64,000 nucleotides of DNA from Girardinichthys multiradiatus (lineage: Eukaryota > Chordata > Actinopteri > Cyprinodontiformes > Goodeidae), in contig NC_061813.1 of the NCBI RefSeq assembly GCF_021462225.1, forward strand, positions 18,190,442-18,254,441, given 5' to 3'. Of the stretch, positions 1-10,795 are shown piece after piece. The position numbers were made by a program, and so were the translations under genes. The notes beneath the pieces are model-generated. The model had not been told where the DNA came from, searched no databases, and saw nothing but the letters and a program-made list of their open reading frames with translations. Position 1 is the first letter of the stretch. The number at the start of each line of letters is the position of its first letter.

Positions 1-141
1 AATTTATTTAGACACAATAATACTATTATTTTTAACCCTATGAACAATTTCTAATACTTTAATCTTGATGATATCCATATATTTTAAGGTTTTATTTTGA
101 ATTAATAATTTAATAATAATAATAATTTAATAATAATAATA

Positions 142-501
142 ATTAGTGGTGCTGCACGGTGGTGCAGTTGGTAGTACTGTTTCCTTGCAGGAAGAAGACC
201 GGGGGTCTTTCTGCATGGAGTTTGTATGGTCTCCCCGTGCATGTGTGGGTTCTCACCGGGTACTCCGGCTTCCTCCCACAGTCCAAAGACATGCCTGTTA
301 GGTTAATTGGTCTCTCTAAATTGCCCTTAGGTGTATGAATGAGTGTGTGCTTGGTTTTTTGTGTGTTACCCTGCGATGGATGGCGACCTGTCCAGGGTGT
401 ACCCCGCCTCTCGCCCATAGACTGCTGGAGATAGGCACCAGCTTCCCCGCGACCCACAATGGAATAAGCGGTAGAAAATTACTGAGTGAATTTATTAGTG
501 G
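142..501 (+). repeat. tRNA-derived SINE (V-SINE/Mermaid-like), copy 1
   Basis: The element opens with a GCTGCACGGTGGTGCAG head and runs through a conserved central block (GTCTTTCTGCATGGAG, then a CTCCCACAGTCCAAAGACATG stretch) to a GGAATAAGCGGTAG tail. The same order is seen in the copy at 41131-41489. The 8-bp sequence ATTAGTGG occurs at 142-149 and again at 494-501 and is a plausible target-site duplication. Compared with the second copy, the part that should hold the polymerase III B box has been lost near 200-210. The head and core match my memory of the teleost Mermaid/V-SINE group; the subfamily name is inference. It is non-coding, and frames read across it are not genes. Confidence 0.75.
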
Positions 502-634
502 ATTCACAATATCCAACTTTATGAACTATCCTTATGGCTTTTTTTGTGACTTAAATAGAGCATCTACCCATGTTTTGCCAGCATTCCCCCACATTTCTGC
601 ACAGTATGAAAAATACAGCATAACCAGAGAACTA

Positions 635-1900
635 CAGGGGTTGGACAATGAAACTGAAACACCTGTCATTTTAGTGTGGGAGGTTTCATGGGTAAATTGG
701 ACCAGCCTGGTAGCCAGTCTTCATTAATTGCACATTGCACCAGTAGGAGCAGAGTGTGAAGGTTCAATTAGCAGGGTAAGAGCACAGTTTTGCTCAAAAT
801 ATTGAAATGCACACAACATTATGGGTGACATACCAGAGTTCAAAAGAGGACAAATTGTTGGTGCACGTCTTGCTGGCGCATCTGTGACCAAGACAGCAAG
901 TCTTTGTGATGTATCAAGAGCCACGGTATCCAGGGTAATGTCAGCATACCACCAAGAAGGACGAACCACATCCAACAGGATTAACTGTGGACGCAAGAGG
1001 AAGCTGTCTGAAAGGGATGTTCGGGTGCTAACCCGGATTGTATACAAACAACATAACACCACGGCTGCCCAAATCACGACAGAATTAAGAATCTCAACTC
1101 TCCTGTTTCCACCAGAACTGTCTGTCGGGAGCTCCACAGGGTCAATATACACGGCCGGGCTGCTATAGCCAAACCTTTGGTCACTCATGCCAATGCCAAA
1201 CGTCGGTTTCAATGGTGCAAGGAGCGCAAATCTTGGGCTGTGGACAATGTGAAACATGTATTGTTCTCTGATGAGTCCACCTTTACTGTTTTCCCCACAT
1301 CCGGGAGAGTTACGGTGTGGAGAAGCCCCAAAGAAGCGTACCACCCAGACTGTTGCATGGCCAGAGTGAAGCCTGGGGGTGGATCAGTGATGGTTTGGGC
1401 TGCCATATCATGGCATTCCCTTGGCCCAATACTTGTGCTAGATTGGCGCATCACTGCCAAGGACTACCGAACCATTCTTGAGGACCATTTGCATCCAATG
1501 GTTCAAACATTGTATCCTGAAGGCGGTGCCGTGTATCAGGATGACAATGCACCAATACACACAGCAAGACTGGTGAAAGATTGGTTTGATGAACATGAAA
1601 GTGAAGTTGAACATCTCCCATGGCCTGCACAGTCACCAGATCTAAATATTATTGAGCCACTTTGGGGTGTTTTGGAGGAGCGAGTCAGGAAACGTTTTCC
1701 TCCACCAGTATCACGTAGTGACCTGGCCACTATCCTGCAAGACGAATGACTTAAAATCCCTCTGACCACTGTGCAGGACTTGTATATGTCATTCCCAAGA
1801 CGAATTGATGCTGTATTGGCTCCAAAAGGAGGCCCTAGGCCATACTAATAAATTATTGTGGTGTAAAACCAGGTGTTTCAGTTTCATTGTCCAACCCCTG
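635..1900 (+). mobile_element. Tc1-like DNA transposon, DD36E spacing, copy 1
   Basis: This 1,266-bp unit is bounded by perfect 31-bp inverted repeats (635-665 and 1870-1900, beginning CAGGGGTTGGACAATG) and flanked by TA at 633-634 and 1901-1902, the usual target duplication of Tc1/mariner elements. A single transposase frame lies inside (821-1848, plus). The copy at 33051-34319 is almost identical along its length but has two mismatches in its left terminal repeat. The structure is complete, but the transposase is broken, so this copy could move only with enzyme made elsewhere. Perfect ends and close similarity to copy 2 suggest a fairly recent insertion relative to the other Tc1 remnants here. 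Confidence 0.95.
821..1848 (+). pseudogene. Tc1-like transposase, disrupted by a 4-bp deletion and a nonsense codon
   Basis: Cut-and-paste DNA transposase of about 343 residues if unbroken. The N-terminal part (821-1090) carries a paired-like helix-turn-helix region with an IVGARLAGASVTKTA segment and a basic GRKRK linker. The catalytic part holds the first Asp in LFSDEST (Asp codon at 1270), the second in YQDDNAP (1543) and the Glu in DLNIIEP (1654). The codon distance gives 36 residues between the second Asp and the Glu. Compared with the copy at 33237-34267, four bases are missing near 1091-1096, moving the rest into another frame. A TGG has become TGA at 1747-1749, cutting off the last 33 residues; the original stop is TAA at 1846-1848. 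ATG 821 is chosen because it is shared with copy 2. Not functional as it stands. Confidence 0.92.
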
Positions 1901-1914
1901 TATATATCAAATAC

Positions 1915-2700
1915 AATCATTTTTGTGTAGTTTCCAATTGAGTTTGTATGATTACATCTAGAAATTTGGTTTCAGAAACTCTTTCACTTCCCAATGTATT
2001 TAAATGTAATTTTGCCTTACAAATTTTTCTATACCCTGCAAAGATTCTAAATTTAGTCTTATCTTCATTTAATGATAACTTATCATGATCAAACCACTTC
2101 TTGATCAAATCAAATTATTTTTCTACTGTTTGTAATAACTCATCCATATCCTTGCCAGAACAGAAAAAAATTGGTTTCATCAGCAAACATTATAAACTTA
2201 AATATAGCGGATACTGTAAATATGTCATTTAAATAAAGTATGAATAGTTTAGGCCTAGGACCAACTGTGAATCCACATCATCAATTGTTACATACTGAAA
2301 TCTATTGGTTAAATAACTTTGTAACCACTAATTTGTTTTGCCACAAAGGGCATAATATTCACACTTTTTTATCAAATGTCAAATGTGTCAAATGCCTTAT
2401 TTAAGTCCACAAATACATCCACATTATATAACTTTTGATCAACAGCAGTTGCAACAAATTCCATTACTGCTAAGGAGGTTGTTTGATTACTTCTGAAGCC
2501 ATTTTGATGGTCATTTAATAACTCATATTTATTGATAAAGGCATCAAGTTAAATTCCAAAAAATATTTCTAATGTTTTTGAAAATTGTGGTAGCAGGAAA
2601 ATTGGTCTATAGTTAGATAAAAGTTGTTTATCACCATTTACTGTACTGTCTTCTTCTGTGTGGATGTCATTATAGAATTTGGCTTAAATCATCCTGGATG
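1915..2700 (-). pseudogene. Decayed non-LTR retrotransposon reverse-transcriptase fragment (jockey/CR1/L2-like group)
   Basis: Read on the minus strand, several reverse-transcriptase landmarks appear in the right order but in shifting frames. They are an SNYRPIFLLPQFSKTLE segment near 2600-2640, a GFRSNQTTSLAVMEF segment near 2455-2500, the motif-A sequence FVDLNKAFDT near 2384-2410, a FADET sequence in place of the catalytic FADD near 2172-2190, and KWFDHDKLSLNEDKTKF near 2040-2105. Stops and frameshifts are frequent, and no 5' endonuclease or 3' tail is visible. The fragment begins about 15 bp after the Tc1 end. Clade assignment within the CR1/L2/jockey-like group is uncertain. Confidence 0.8.
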
Positions 2701-3159
2701 AGTTTGTTAGACCTAGTTAATTGTGATAAAATTAAAATATAAATATATTAGGATGAGATGATGTGAACTGGGTTATTACCCTACTGTTGGAAAAATGGTG
2801 ATGACATTGATTGCAAGGTGTGACACACTTCTTTATATGCAACCGACAGTAATGACCGTGCTGATGGCAGGACAATCATTATCATCATAATCATCATTGG
2901 TATAATCAGTACTTTTTTCAGTGGGAGATTGCTTTGAGCCTTCTATTTGGGTTGTTCAAGAGACCGATATGGACATGAAGCGACACACACACGTGGGCGC
3001 ACACACACCCACGAATATAACCAGTGGCTCTAAACGAGGCTCTTCATTGTTTCCCATGTGATTAAAACTGAGTGCCGCTGAGTCTTTTATATTGTCATCA
3101 TTCTGCTTTTGTGATGTGTGCTGTATATGTGTGCGTGTTTGTCGTCCTGCAATGGCCCT

Positions 3160-3345
3160 GTTCTAAATGAATGTCAGCTTGCCTTAGTCCAAGCATGGGC
3201 CCCAATGCGGTCGATCAATACTTCATTAGGCCTGGATTGTCTTGTGTCCATGCAACCTTGAAGCTGTTCCTTAATTACCCCAGCATTAAGGCTCTGGACA
3301 GTGCTACAGACCACGCTACACTGAGGATGGCAAGATGCAACAAAG
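3160..3345. promoter_or_regulatory. Candidate conserved non-coding element
   Basis: This block has mixed, non-repetitive composition unlike the AT-rich surroundings, with closely spaced ATCAAT and CATTAG motifs (3213-3230) and a CTTAATTACC site near 3270-3280. It is not part of any repeat I recognise and shows no coding constraint. The call is by appearance only; conservation was not tested. Confidence 0.22.
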
Positions 3346-4369
3346 CAGCAACCCCCCAACCCCTTTCCACACCCATGCCTCCCTACATCAGATGTAAAGA
3401 GGTTTGGACATACATACACAGATGCACACACAGGCACTTGTACACTGACATATACGTAGCGATCCACAAAAGTCTGAATTTGTGCATGCATGTATACTTC
3501 TTTTTCTCTTTATATCTCTTACACAGAATAAAATACACATATACATTTCACCTTCGGGCTATAGTTTTGGGGTTTCAGTAGGATCAAGGATGAATAAAGG
3601 TCAAAGACTGGTTCAGAGAAACACCCAGAAGTAGGTAGAGATATGTTGAATGAATAAGGTCTGAATAATGGCTCGTTTTTAACAAAGGTAGCAAATTATT
3701 GCAAATTGTAAATTGAATTTGTCGTAATTCTTTTAGACTGTATTTTAGTCTTTGCTGCATATGTCTTACTCTTTTTTTAAATTTTACAATGAGCTTCCAA
3801 ACACATAAAAGTCAACCACTATTTGATCTCAGTGTTTATTTTGGTGCTTATATTGCTAACCTTTTTTTTCAAGATCAAAAGCAGACGCCTTACAAGATAA
3901 AATGCTTAAATGTCACCAGGCTTGACATTTTGACCATGCATGTGTGTATGTATGTATGCATTTCTATAAAGTGCGTAGGTGTGCACTCAATGGCTGTGTC
4001 GGTGCATTTGTGTGTTCATGAGCATTCCTTCTTGAATGCCAGTCTAATACTTTCCATTCACAAAGACCAGAGATTTCTCTGAGGAGGTAGTAGAGTAAGG
4101 AGAAAGATGGAAAAAGTGGGAGGAGCAAGACAAAAATTAAGTGAAAACTAATCGTAAATAAATCAAAGCTCTTTGTTCCTGTGCGCTGAGTGAGAAATGG
4201 GTAAAAATTTTACAAAGCTAGAAGACTGCAGTGCTGTTAATGTAAGCAGCTGAGAAAGTAAAGTAATATTGGGGAGACTCAGGCAGAGTAAGGGTGCACG
4301 ACCGGGAGGATGAAGAAAGATGAGAGGCAGTAGAATGTGTTCAAATACATCATTACAATGAAAAGAGAA

Positions 4370-4500
4370 AGGGAGGGAGAGACAGGCAGACAACGAAGGA
4401 GGTAGAAGAGTAGGAAGTTGAGGAGTGAAGAGGGGGGAGAGGGGGGTGAGATGTGGAAGAGGAGGCAGATGGGAGGGAGGGGGAGGGAGAAGGTGGGGTG
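4370..4500 (+). repeat. Purine-rich tract with a G-quadruplex motif
   Basis: The plus strand is almost pure A/G for long runs. Positions 4471-4487 contain four G-runs of three or more separated by single A residues, the canonical quadruplex pattern, and 4432-4446 adds two more G6 runs. It reads as low-complexity DNA. Confidence 0.6.
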
Positions 4501-6414
4501 CAGTCAAATGGCACTCATGACAAATGACATCCCCTGTCTCCCAGTCCTCTCTCCTCAGCACCATGATTTGTCATCTCCACTTCTGACATTTTTCATCGCA
4601 CTATCAAATCACCCTGACAGAATGATATTTTCTAATTCTCCTAGCCTTGGAGCACGCCAAAAATAATGGCCTCCACATGCTATGCACACTCTTTCCTCTG
4701 TTTCCCTACCTCTCTCTTTATTTTTCATCTTTTGTCTTGCATAAACATCCAGCGATTCCATAATAATGAAAATGCAGCATCGCAAATATATCGTAGCCAG
4801 GACTCGACTTGAAGCAATCGGCTTCACAGTCATTTGAGTTGTCTCATTCAAGTGGTGGCATGTGTTACTGTCATTTTCAAGCGGTATACTTGTAGTTTGT
4901 AGATGTTGTGGATTGAATATGAGATAAAATAATACATATAAAAATGGACATTCTTAAGCCCAAAAAGAAAGAAAATGCGTTTTCTTAAAAAATAAATAGG
5001 GAAACAATACTGAAGTTCAATCAAGAACATATTAAGAACATATATTATAAATACATATATGTAACTCTATCCTTGTTGGTCTCCTTTAAAAAGAAAGGAG
5101 AAAAATAATAAATCATATTTATGTTTTCTGCAGCTTTTGAGTTAAACTTGGTGTCAACTAAGAGTAATCCTTTGTCTACATATGGGGAACAGAACTTAGA
5201 TGAGTTCCCACCGGCTGAGCCCTTGACTTTCAAGCGTATCACCCTCCATTGTTTTATTGAATATTAATAAGGACAATGTCATATCTTCCATGACCCACCT
5301 TTTCCATAATCCGGGTCAAGGCACTGAAAATGAGTTTATAGCTAATTCCATCTCAGCAGGAGATCACTATCGCTCTGGTCCAAAGGCTTACTGAGAAATA
5401 AAGATCTCCTTAACTCTTCGCATGACTGCTACCTTTGGATCTTTTTGATAATAAAATACGTTTCTACTCAGCAACATGCTGATACAGCATCAGACTCAAT
5501 GGACAAAAGCTAAACAGTAAAATATGAAGCTATTTAAATCTGTATTTGTGTTATTTAGAAAATAAATTACCACCCTCTTTTAGATGTAGCACATTTTTTA
5601 TTTTGTCATTTTAGACTATTTATGTTGTCCTTAAAAACATGAAGGTAAACCTTCTAATTTGCTTTATATGGATAAAGACAGAATGTATCCCTCTTAATTG
5701 CTAAATATTTCACATAGACTTGATACAAAATTTTCATAATATTGTTTACTTAAGTAAAGTTTAGCAAACCAGAGAATTTAACCTAAAAGATTAGACGTTT
5801 TATGTAATTTGACTAAAAAGACCCCCGTCATGTTGCCAGTGTCTGCTTTTCACTTCTAGCAATTATAATTTTACATAATATAGATATTTGACAATTAATC
5901 AGAACTTTAACAAACCTATTCATTTTTAACCAAGTGCATATTTGATTGGCTTTTTCAGTCTCTGTGTTATTATTCACAAGTCACTGAGTTTTCCATGTTT
6001 CTTGCTTTCCTGTTTGTCTCTGTTGCAGTGGTACATCAGTAGCAATTGCACACTATCCAATGAGGAATCAGTATCTAGCTCTAAGCAGCACCCTGGTGTT
6101 GTTGTTTAATGTAATAAATGTCATGTATGCATGGCTTCACATGCTCTTCGTTAGCAGTTTCATGCTAACCATTAAGCATCACCAGTGCCTCCCAGCTATG
6201 AGCCAACATCTGCTAATGACACCAGCATTAAGCAGAAATCATCATGTAGAGACTGATAAACATTGATATTAATGCCTTACTGCTGTAAAATGTGTTTATT
6301 TCTGTCTATTTTATTGTTAATGAGGATTCCATCGTGTTTCATCAGAGGGCATTATTAATCTTATAGGGTCAAATTAAAATAAAATGATGTACTCAAGTGC
6401 ACATAAATACGCTA

Positions 6415-6742
6415 TGTTGCCTAAAGTATTGGGTCATACAACCATATCAATGAATTCCGGTGTTACAATCACTTTCGTTGCTACAGGTGAATGAAGTTTG
6501 GTGTGGAGAAACTTGACTGGCCTGCACGGTTCTGACCTCAACCTTTTTGAACACCTTTGGGATGAATTAGAGTCGAAGCTGCAATTGTGGTGAACATAAC
6601 AATGAACATACTCCATAACTTTGTGGAAGTTGTTGCTGGCAGCGGTGGGTCCATCAACAAATTGGACCTTATAAATTCAGAATAGGATGTAATCAAAGTT
6701 CATGTACATGTAAAAGTAGACAGACAAAAACTTTTGGCAATA
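6415..6742 (+). mobile_element. Deletion derivative of a Tc1-like transposon
   Basis: Imperfect inverted ends (TGTTGCCTAAAGTATTGGG at 6415 and the complement of CAAAAACTTTTGGCAATA ending at 6742) lie next to TA at 6413-6414 and 6743-6744. Only the C-terminal part of a transposase remains. Near 6515-6580 the plus strand reads LTGLHGSDLNLFEHLWDELES, with the last catalytic-Glu neighbourhood (DLN..EHLWDELE), followed by a decayed tail. The N-terminal and central parts are missing, so this is a short internally deleted copy. The family resembles fish elements whose ends read TATTGCCAAAAGTATTGGG. Confidence 0.8.
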
Positions 6743-6954
6743 TAGTAAATGTCTGTAGTGTGAAACAAACATTCAGTGTGACCTTTCATCTCCAACAGAC
6801 TCTTTGCTCTTCTGCCTACTTTAGCTGGTCGGCTGATTTTATTGATTTTGTCAAAATGAATCTTGGGTTTGTCCAAAAAAAAAAAAGGTTTTTCTTATAA
6901 TAACTTAAAAATCAAAACAGTTTCACATCTCTGGAAAAAGGAGGGAAACTCTTG

Positions 6955-6979
6955 GTGTGTGTGTGTGTGTGTGTGTGTG
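6955..6979 (+). repeat. (GT)n microsatellite
   Basis: About twelve GT units in an uninterrupted run. Confidence 0.95.
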
Positions 6980-8772
6980 GTGAAGGAGGGAAGGGGCTAC
7001 GGTCATTGATCCATCAATCTATATTTATTATACAACCAGGGAATGTTACTTCTTTTGGCATTGAAGTAATTATAATTCAGTTTCACAGTGAAAACATGGA
7101 GAAATGATCACAAGTTTATGGCTAAAACACTGGATTTTAATGCTAACTGCAGCTTGGACTAATCTTATCTGGTGTCAGAAGCAAAAAAACACATATATCC
7201 ATTTTCTCGAAATCCCTTTAAAATTTGTTAAAGTTACTGCTTTCCACTGAGTTTTTATAAGTTACAAACTGTAATCACTGTGATAGAATCATTGGTTATA
7301 ATTTTATTGCTGAAAATCTCACCTTTTAATTCCCGGTGGAAGGCTCTCTCTCCCACTCTCAGCCACTGAGTGGGCGCTCGGCGGACTCCACTGCAGTGGA
7401 ACGAGTTACCACTCAGCGACTATGACCCTGCTTTGAAATTGAGCATGGAAACGCTCACAAAAAACGTTCAAGGTAAATAAATATTTTGGAGACAAAAAAT
7501 GCTTTGGGTCCCATAGTCAAATGCACCTAAAGTCAAAGAGATAGCCAAAACAAGGGTGCATATGTGTTGGGACATAGTCAATCCTATTAGAAATGAATCA
7601 GCAGCACTTGTTGGACCCAAAAGAAAGAGTTTTCTGTTTTTCATATTTCACATTTTCATATTCGGTTTAATTCTTGGTCAACAAATGATGTTCCCTGTAT
7701 AATTAGTTGTCTTGTTTAGTGATTTATTTTCCTTTGTGTAATCTATTAGTAATGAGTAGACATGTGCTGATTAATATTTTAATATTAGATAAAAAATTTT
7801 CCTCTACACTCTTTAGTAATTGTTTCCATCTTGTCTCTTTTTCTGATAAAATATAGTTATCTATAACCAATAACATTTGAGTTCTGAGCATTAAAATCTT
7901 TTTAAAGTCGCTCACATTTGCTACATGTTCACTCATTTCAATTAAAAGTTCAACATGTGTATGTCATTGTATTAAAACAAGGTGTTTCATATAAAAAGAA
8001 GAAAGAAAATGCTTAGCGAGAGACTGCAGACAGAAGTTAATCAAATACACTCCCGCCCTTCGCATTTAGAAAGTTTGCAGAGTTTGTCATTTGCTTCAGA
8101 GCAGACCTCGCAGCCGTTTTTGAATACTTTGCCCGGGAGCACTTTGTTGCAAGAGGTTACAAGGTCTGCTTTATAAGTTTAAACATTTAAAGTTATCTTG
8201 GTTTCTTTTCTTGTTAGCCAGCCCCAAGACCATGCTGCTGAAATACAAAGTATTATGCTAGCAACACGTTAAAACTGAGAGAATATTAAAGCAATTTCAA
8301 CTCTGCCTGCTTTCAGATTGAATGACAGTCAAAAGTAATACCAGAGCAGAGGAGATTAGTTTCTCTCATCTGAGAATTCTCTAAAGATGAAATAGGTTCT
8401 CATAAATGAGTCTCAATGATAACTAATGTATGGTAAATGATAAAGAGAAGATAATGTAGAAAATTGGGAGAATTGTGTCTGGAGACCAAATCGGTTCATT
8501 TTGGACTAGAGATCTACTGTGGTCATACAGTTTTTTTTGGGTACAGTCTGTGCTTTGCAGCAGGTTTCAGACTAACTCTCACATCATCATTTACACACAT
8601 ATAGCCCACATGGTCATGCAGGTACATAGACATACACTGACACGGGCACTAACTCGCCAAAATTGGTTTCTTCTTATGAAGGAAATGGAAGAAGGGGAGC
8701 AGTTATAGTTAAGTGGCCCAGTGGAAATCGACCTACACATCATAGACTGAAGGTCTGCTTTTTGATGTGGTA

Positions 8773-8806
8773 AAGAGCACATCAACTGGGCCGTTGATGT
8801 GCTCTT
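8773..8806. repeat. Perfect 14-bp inverted repeat (hairpin)
   Basis: AAGAGCACATCAAC (8773-8786) is exactly complementary to GTTGATGTGCTCTT (8793-8806), with the 6-base loop TGGGCC. The flank TGCTCTTGAGCAACACACTGG resembles the TGAGCAAGGCAC block of fish tRNA-derived SINEs, so the hairpin may sit in a decayed SINE (about 8712-8830). That reading is weak. Confidence 0.6.
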
Positions 8807-9303
8807 GAGCAACACACTGGATGCTTACTGTTCTGTCTCTTCAGGTTGCCCTTGATAAGACCATCTGACTAAATCTGAGTGTAAAATGTTTGGGAGCAGT
8901 ACAAGAGGGCAGTTGGAGATTAGTGGACAAGAGGGAACTAGAGTAGAGTGGATAGATAGCATGAAGGTAAAGGAGGAAAGCGGGGAGTAAGAAGGAGAGA
9001 TTGATTTGGCCGGCCAGGAGATGACTGCTGATGAAGGCCTCTCATAGACAGATGGATACAGCATTGGTTCCCCGCTCCTACACACCCTCAAACTAATCCA
9101 CCTCAAATTTTTCTCTGATTGCTTCTAAATTGCCTTCTTCCAAAGTTTCCTGCTGATTTCTCTCTGTGAACTCCTTTCCTCCCTGTCTGCCTCTCTGAAC
9201 AGGGAATGATGTCTAGCCTGGTGAGCTGCTTCCTTGGGTTTAACCAAAGAATGTGCTAAGAGCGCAATAGGGGAGGGTGTGAGGGGTGATGGCTCTTGTG
9301 CCC

Positions 9304-9304
<1 letters not shown>

Positions 9305-9340
<36 letters not shown>
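9305..9340 (+). repeat. (TG)18 microsatellite
   Basis: Eighteen uninterrupted TG units. The frames read through it on both strands are products of the repeat. Confidence 0.95.
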
Positions 9341-9343
<3 letters not shown>

Positions 9344-10684
9344 CAGTCTCTCATGAAGCCAGTCCCAGGCCTTGTCATTAAAATGCATTATCATCCCACT
9401 GTGTCAAGAGAGAAGACAAATAGTCTTTCTCTTTACCTGCTATCTCTGTCTCATTCTTATTCTCTCTTTCATACACTCCCTGTGTCCATCTCTACAGGGG
9501 TGTGTAGATGTGGTGGTGCTGGAGAAGTCTCTTTTTTTCTTTTGTCTCTTAAAATTTTAAGCTTTTCTTGCTTTTAACTTGCTGTTATCACACAGTTTTT
9601 TTTTCTCCTCTTCTTATTTGTGGTATATTAACAAAGTCTTTGTTAATAATCAGACAATTGTCCAAGTTGCATTTAAAATACCTTATTTAAGCTCCTCTCA
9701 GAGTAGACTGACATGATCTAACCCCATATTTGAAAAAATAAATCAGATTTATTTGGTTTTCTAGCATGCATGATAGTATAAATTCCTAATGTATACGGAT
9801 TGGTTCAGATTGAATAAATATATTCTACAGGTAAGCCTTTGACCCATGTAGAGATCGTGTTTAGTTAGGTGACACAGTTTGGGAAGATAATAAATCTACC
9901 TTTGCTCTTGTATTGATATTTGGAGGTTTGAGAATGGCTGTGATGTTATTCAAAAAGTTTCCTTCTGCTCCTTAGTCACTGAGAAGCACGTTCTTCCCCT
10001 GGTTTTGCTTCAAACTTTTAAGGCGCTGATTCCTGGTCACTGGAGTAGGAAAACAAAAAAGCTTTACACAGTGTGACATTCTTCTGTTTTTTAGTAAAAT
10101 CTTAATCATGACAAAGTTTCCTGTTTGATAAGACTGCAGGACCAATGTGTGCCAAAGGGTGGGGTTGCAATACTTCTTTGTTTATTGCTATATTTAAAAC
10201 TAATTAGGAAGCAGGATCCCTTCACTAAACATGTTAAAAATCATTTGCACATGTGAAATCAATTACTTTATTTATATTAACAGGCAATGGTTAAGATTCA
10301 ATTTCAATGCTTTTTCTGTTACTATATTTTATAATTTTGATTTGTTGCACAGTTGCTTAAGCATAATGCAGAATTATAAAAAGAGTTTTCTTCAATGGCA
10401 AAACTCAGCAGCAGGAGACTATAAGCTAATACACCCTGACTTGTTTGCAACGCATTTATCATGCGACCTTTACCTGTCATTAATGCAGAGAGAAAGAAGA
10501 TGAGTTGGACAGGGAGAGACCGGATGAACATTCAGAACGACACAACCGAAATAAGAGAAAGTGAACATGTATAGATGCAGAAAGAAGAGGGAAGTAAGGA
10601 GACAAACCATGATAGAAGGTGCTTTAGAGAGAACAGAGGGACACTGAAGAGAGGTAGACAATTTAGAGAGTGAGATAGCAGGGA

Positions 10685-10795
10685 AGCAGCAGAGAAGATT
10701 GCATTTTAGAATTACTGGCCAACACCTGACAATTTATGCCCTCATGCAGCGCTTGGCAGCAGCTGGAGTCTGCTCAGCCTGCGGTGAGTGTGCGT
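10685..10795. promoter_or_regulatory. Candidate conserved non-coding element
   Basis: A short block of balanced composition (TTAGAATTACTGGCCAAC, CAATTTATGCCCTCATG, GCTTGGCAGCAGCTGG) between purine-rich low-complexity tracts. It contains a CAGCTG E-box near 10763 and a homeodomain-type AATTAC site. Conservation was not tested. Confidence 0.2.

Larger units (their letters stand above)
2701..6410. other. Non-coding stretch without a recognised gene
   Basis: No coding exon or full repeat unit is recognised. It holds a short CA-rich patch near 2981-3010, a block with conserved-element character at 3160-3345, and a purine-rich tract at 4370-4500. The frames here are short and lack any domain or splice support. 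Confidence 0.5.

Noticed and set aside
143..727. Open frames over the first SINE on both strands
   Set aside because: The sequence is a tRNA-derived SINE; the frames lack domains and the same ones recur at the second SINE copy.
724..1344. Minus-strand 206-codon frame over the Tc1 element
   Set aside because: It is antisense to the transposase, which has clear catalytic motifs on the plus strand; a similar antisense frame occurs in copy 2.
3171..3581. 136-codon plus-strand frame
   Set aside because: No domain, no splice context, and the end is low-complexity Tyr/His/Phe-rich sequence.
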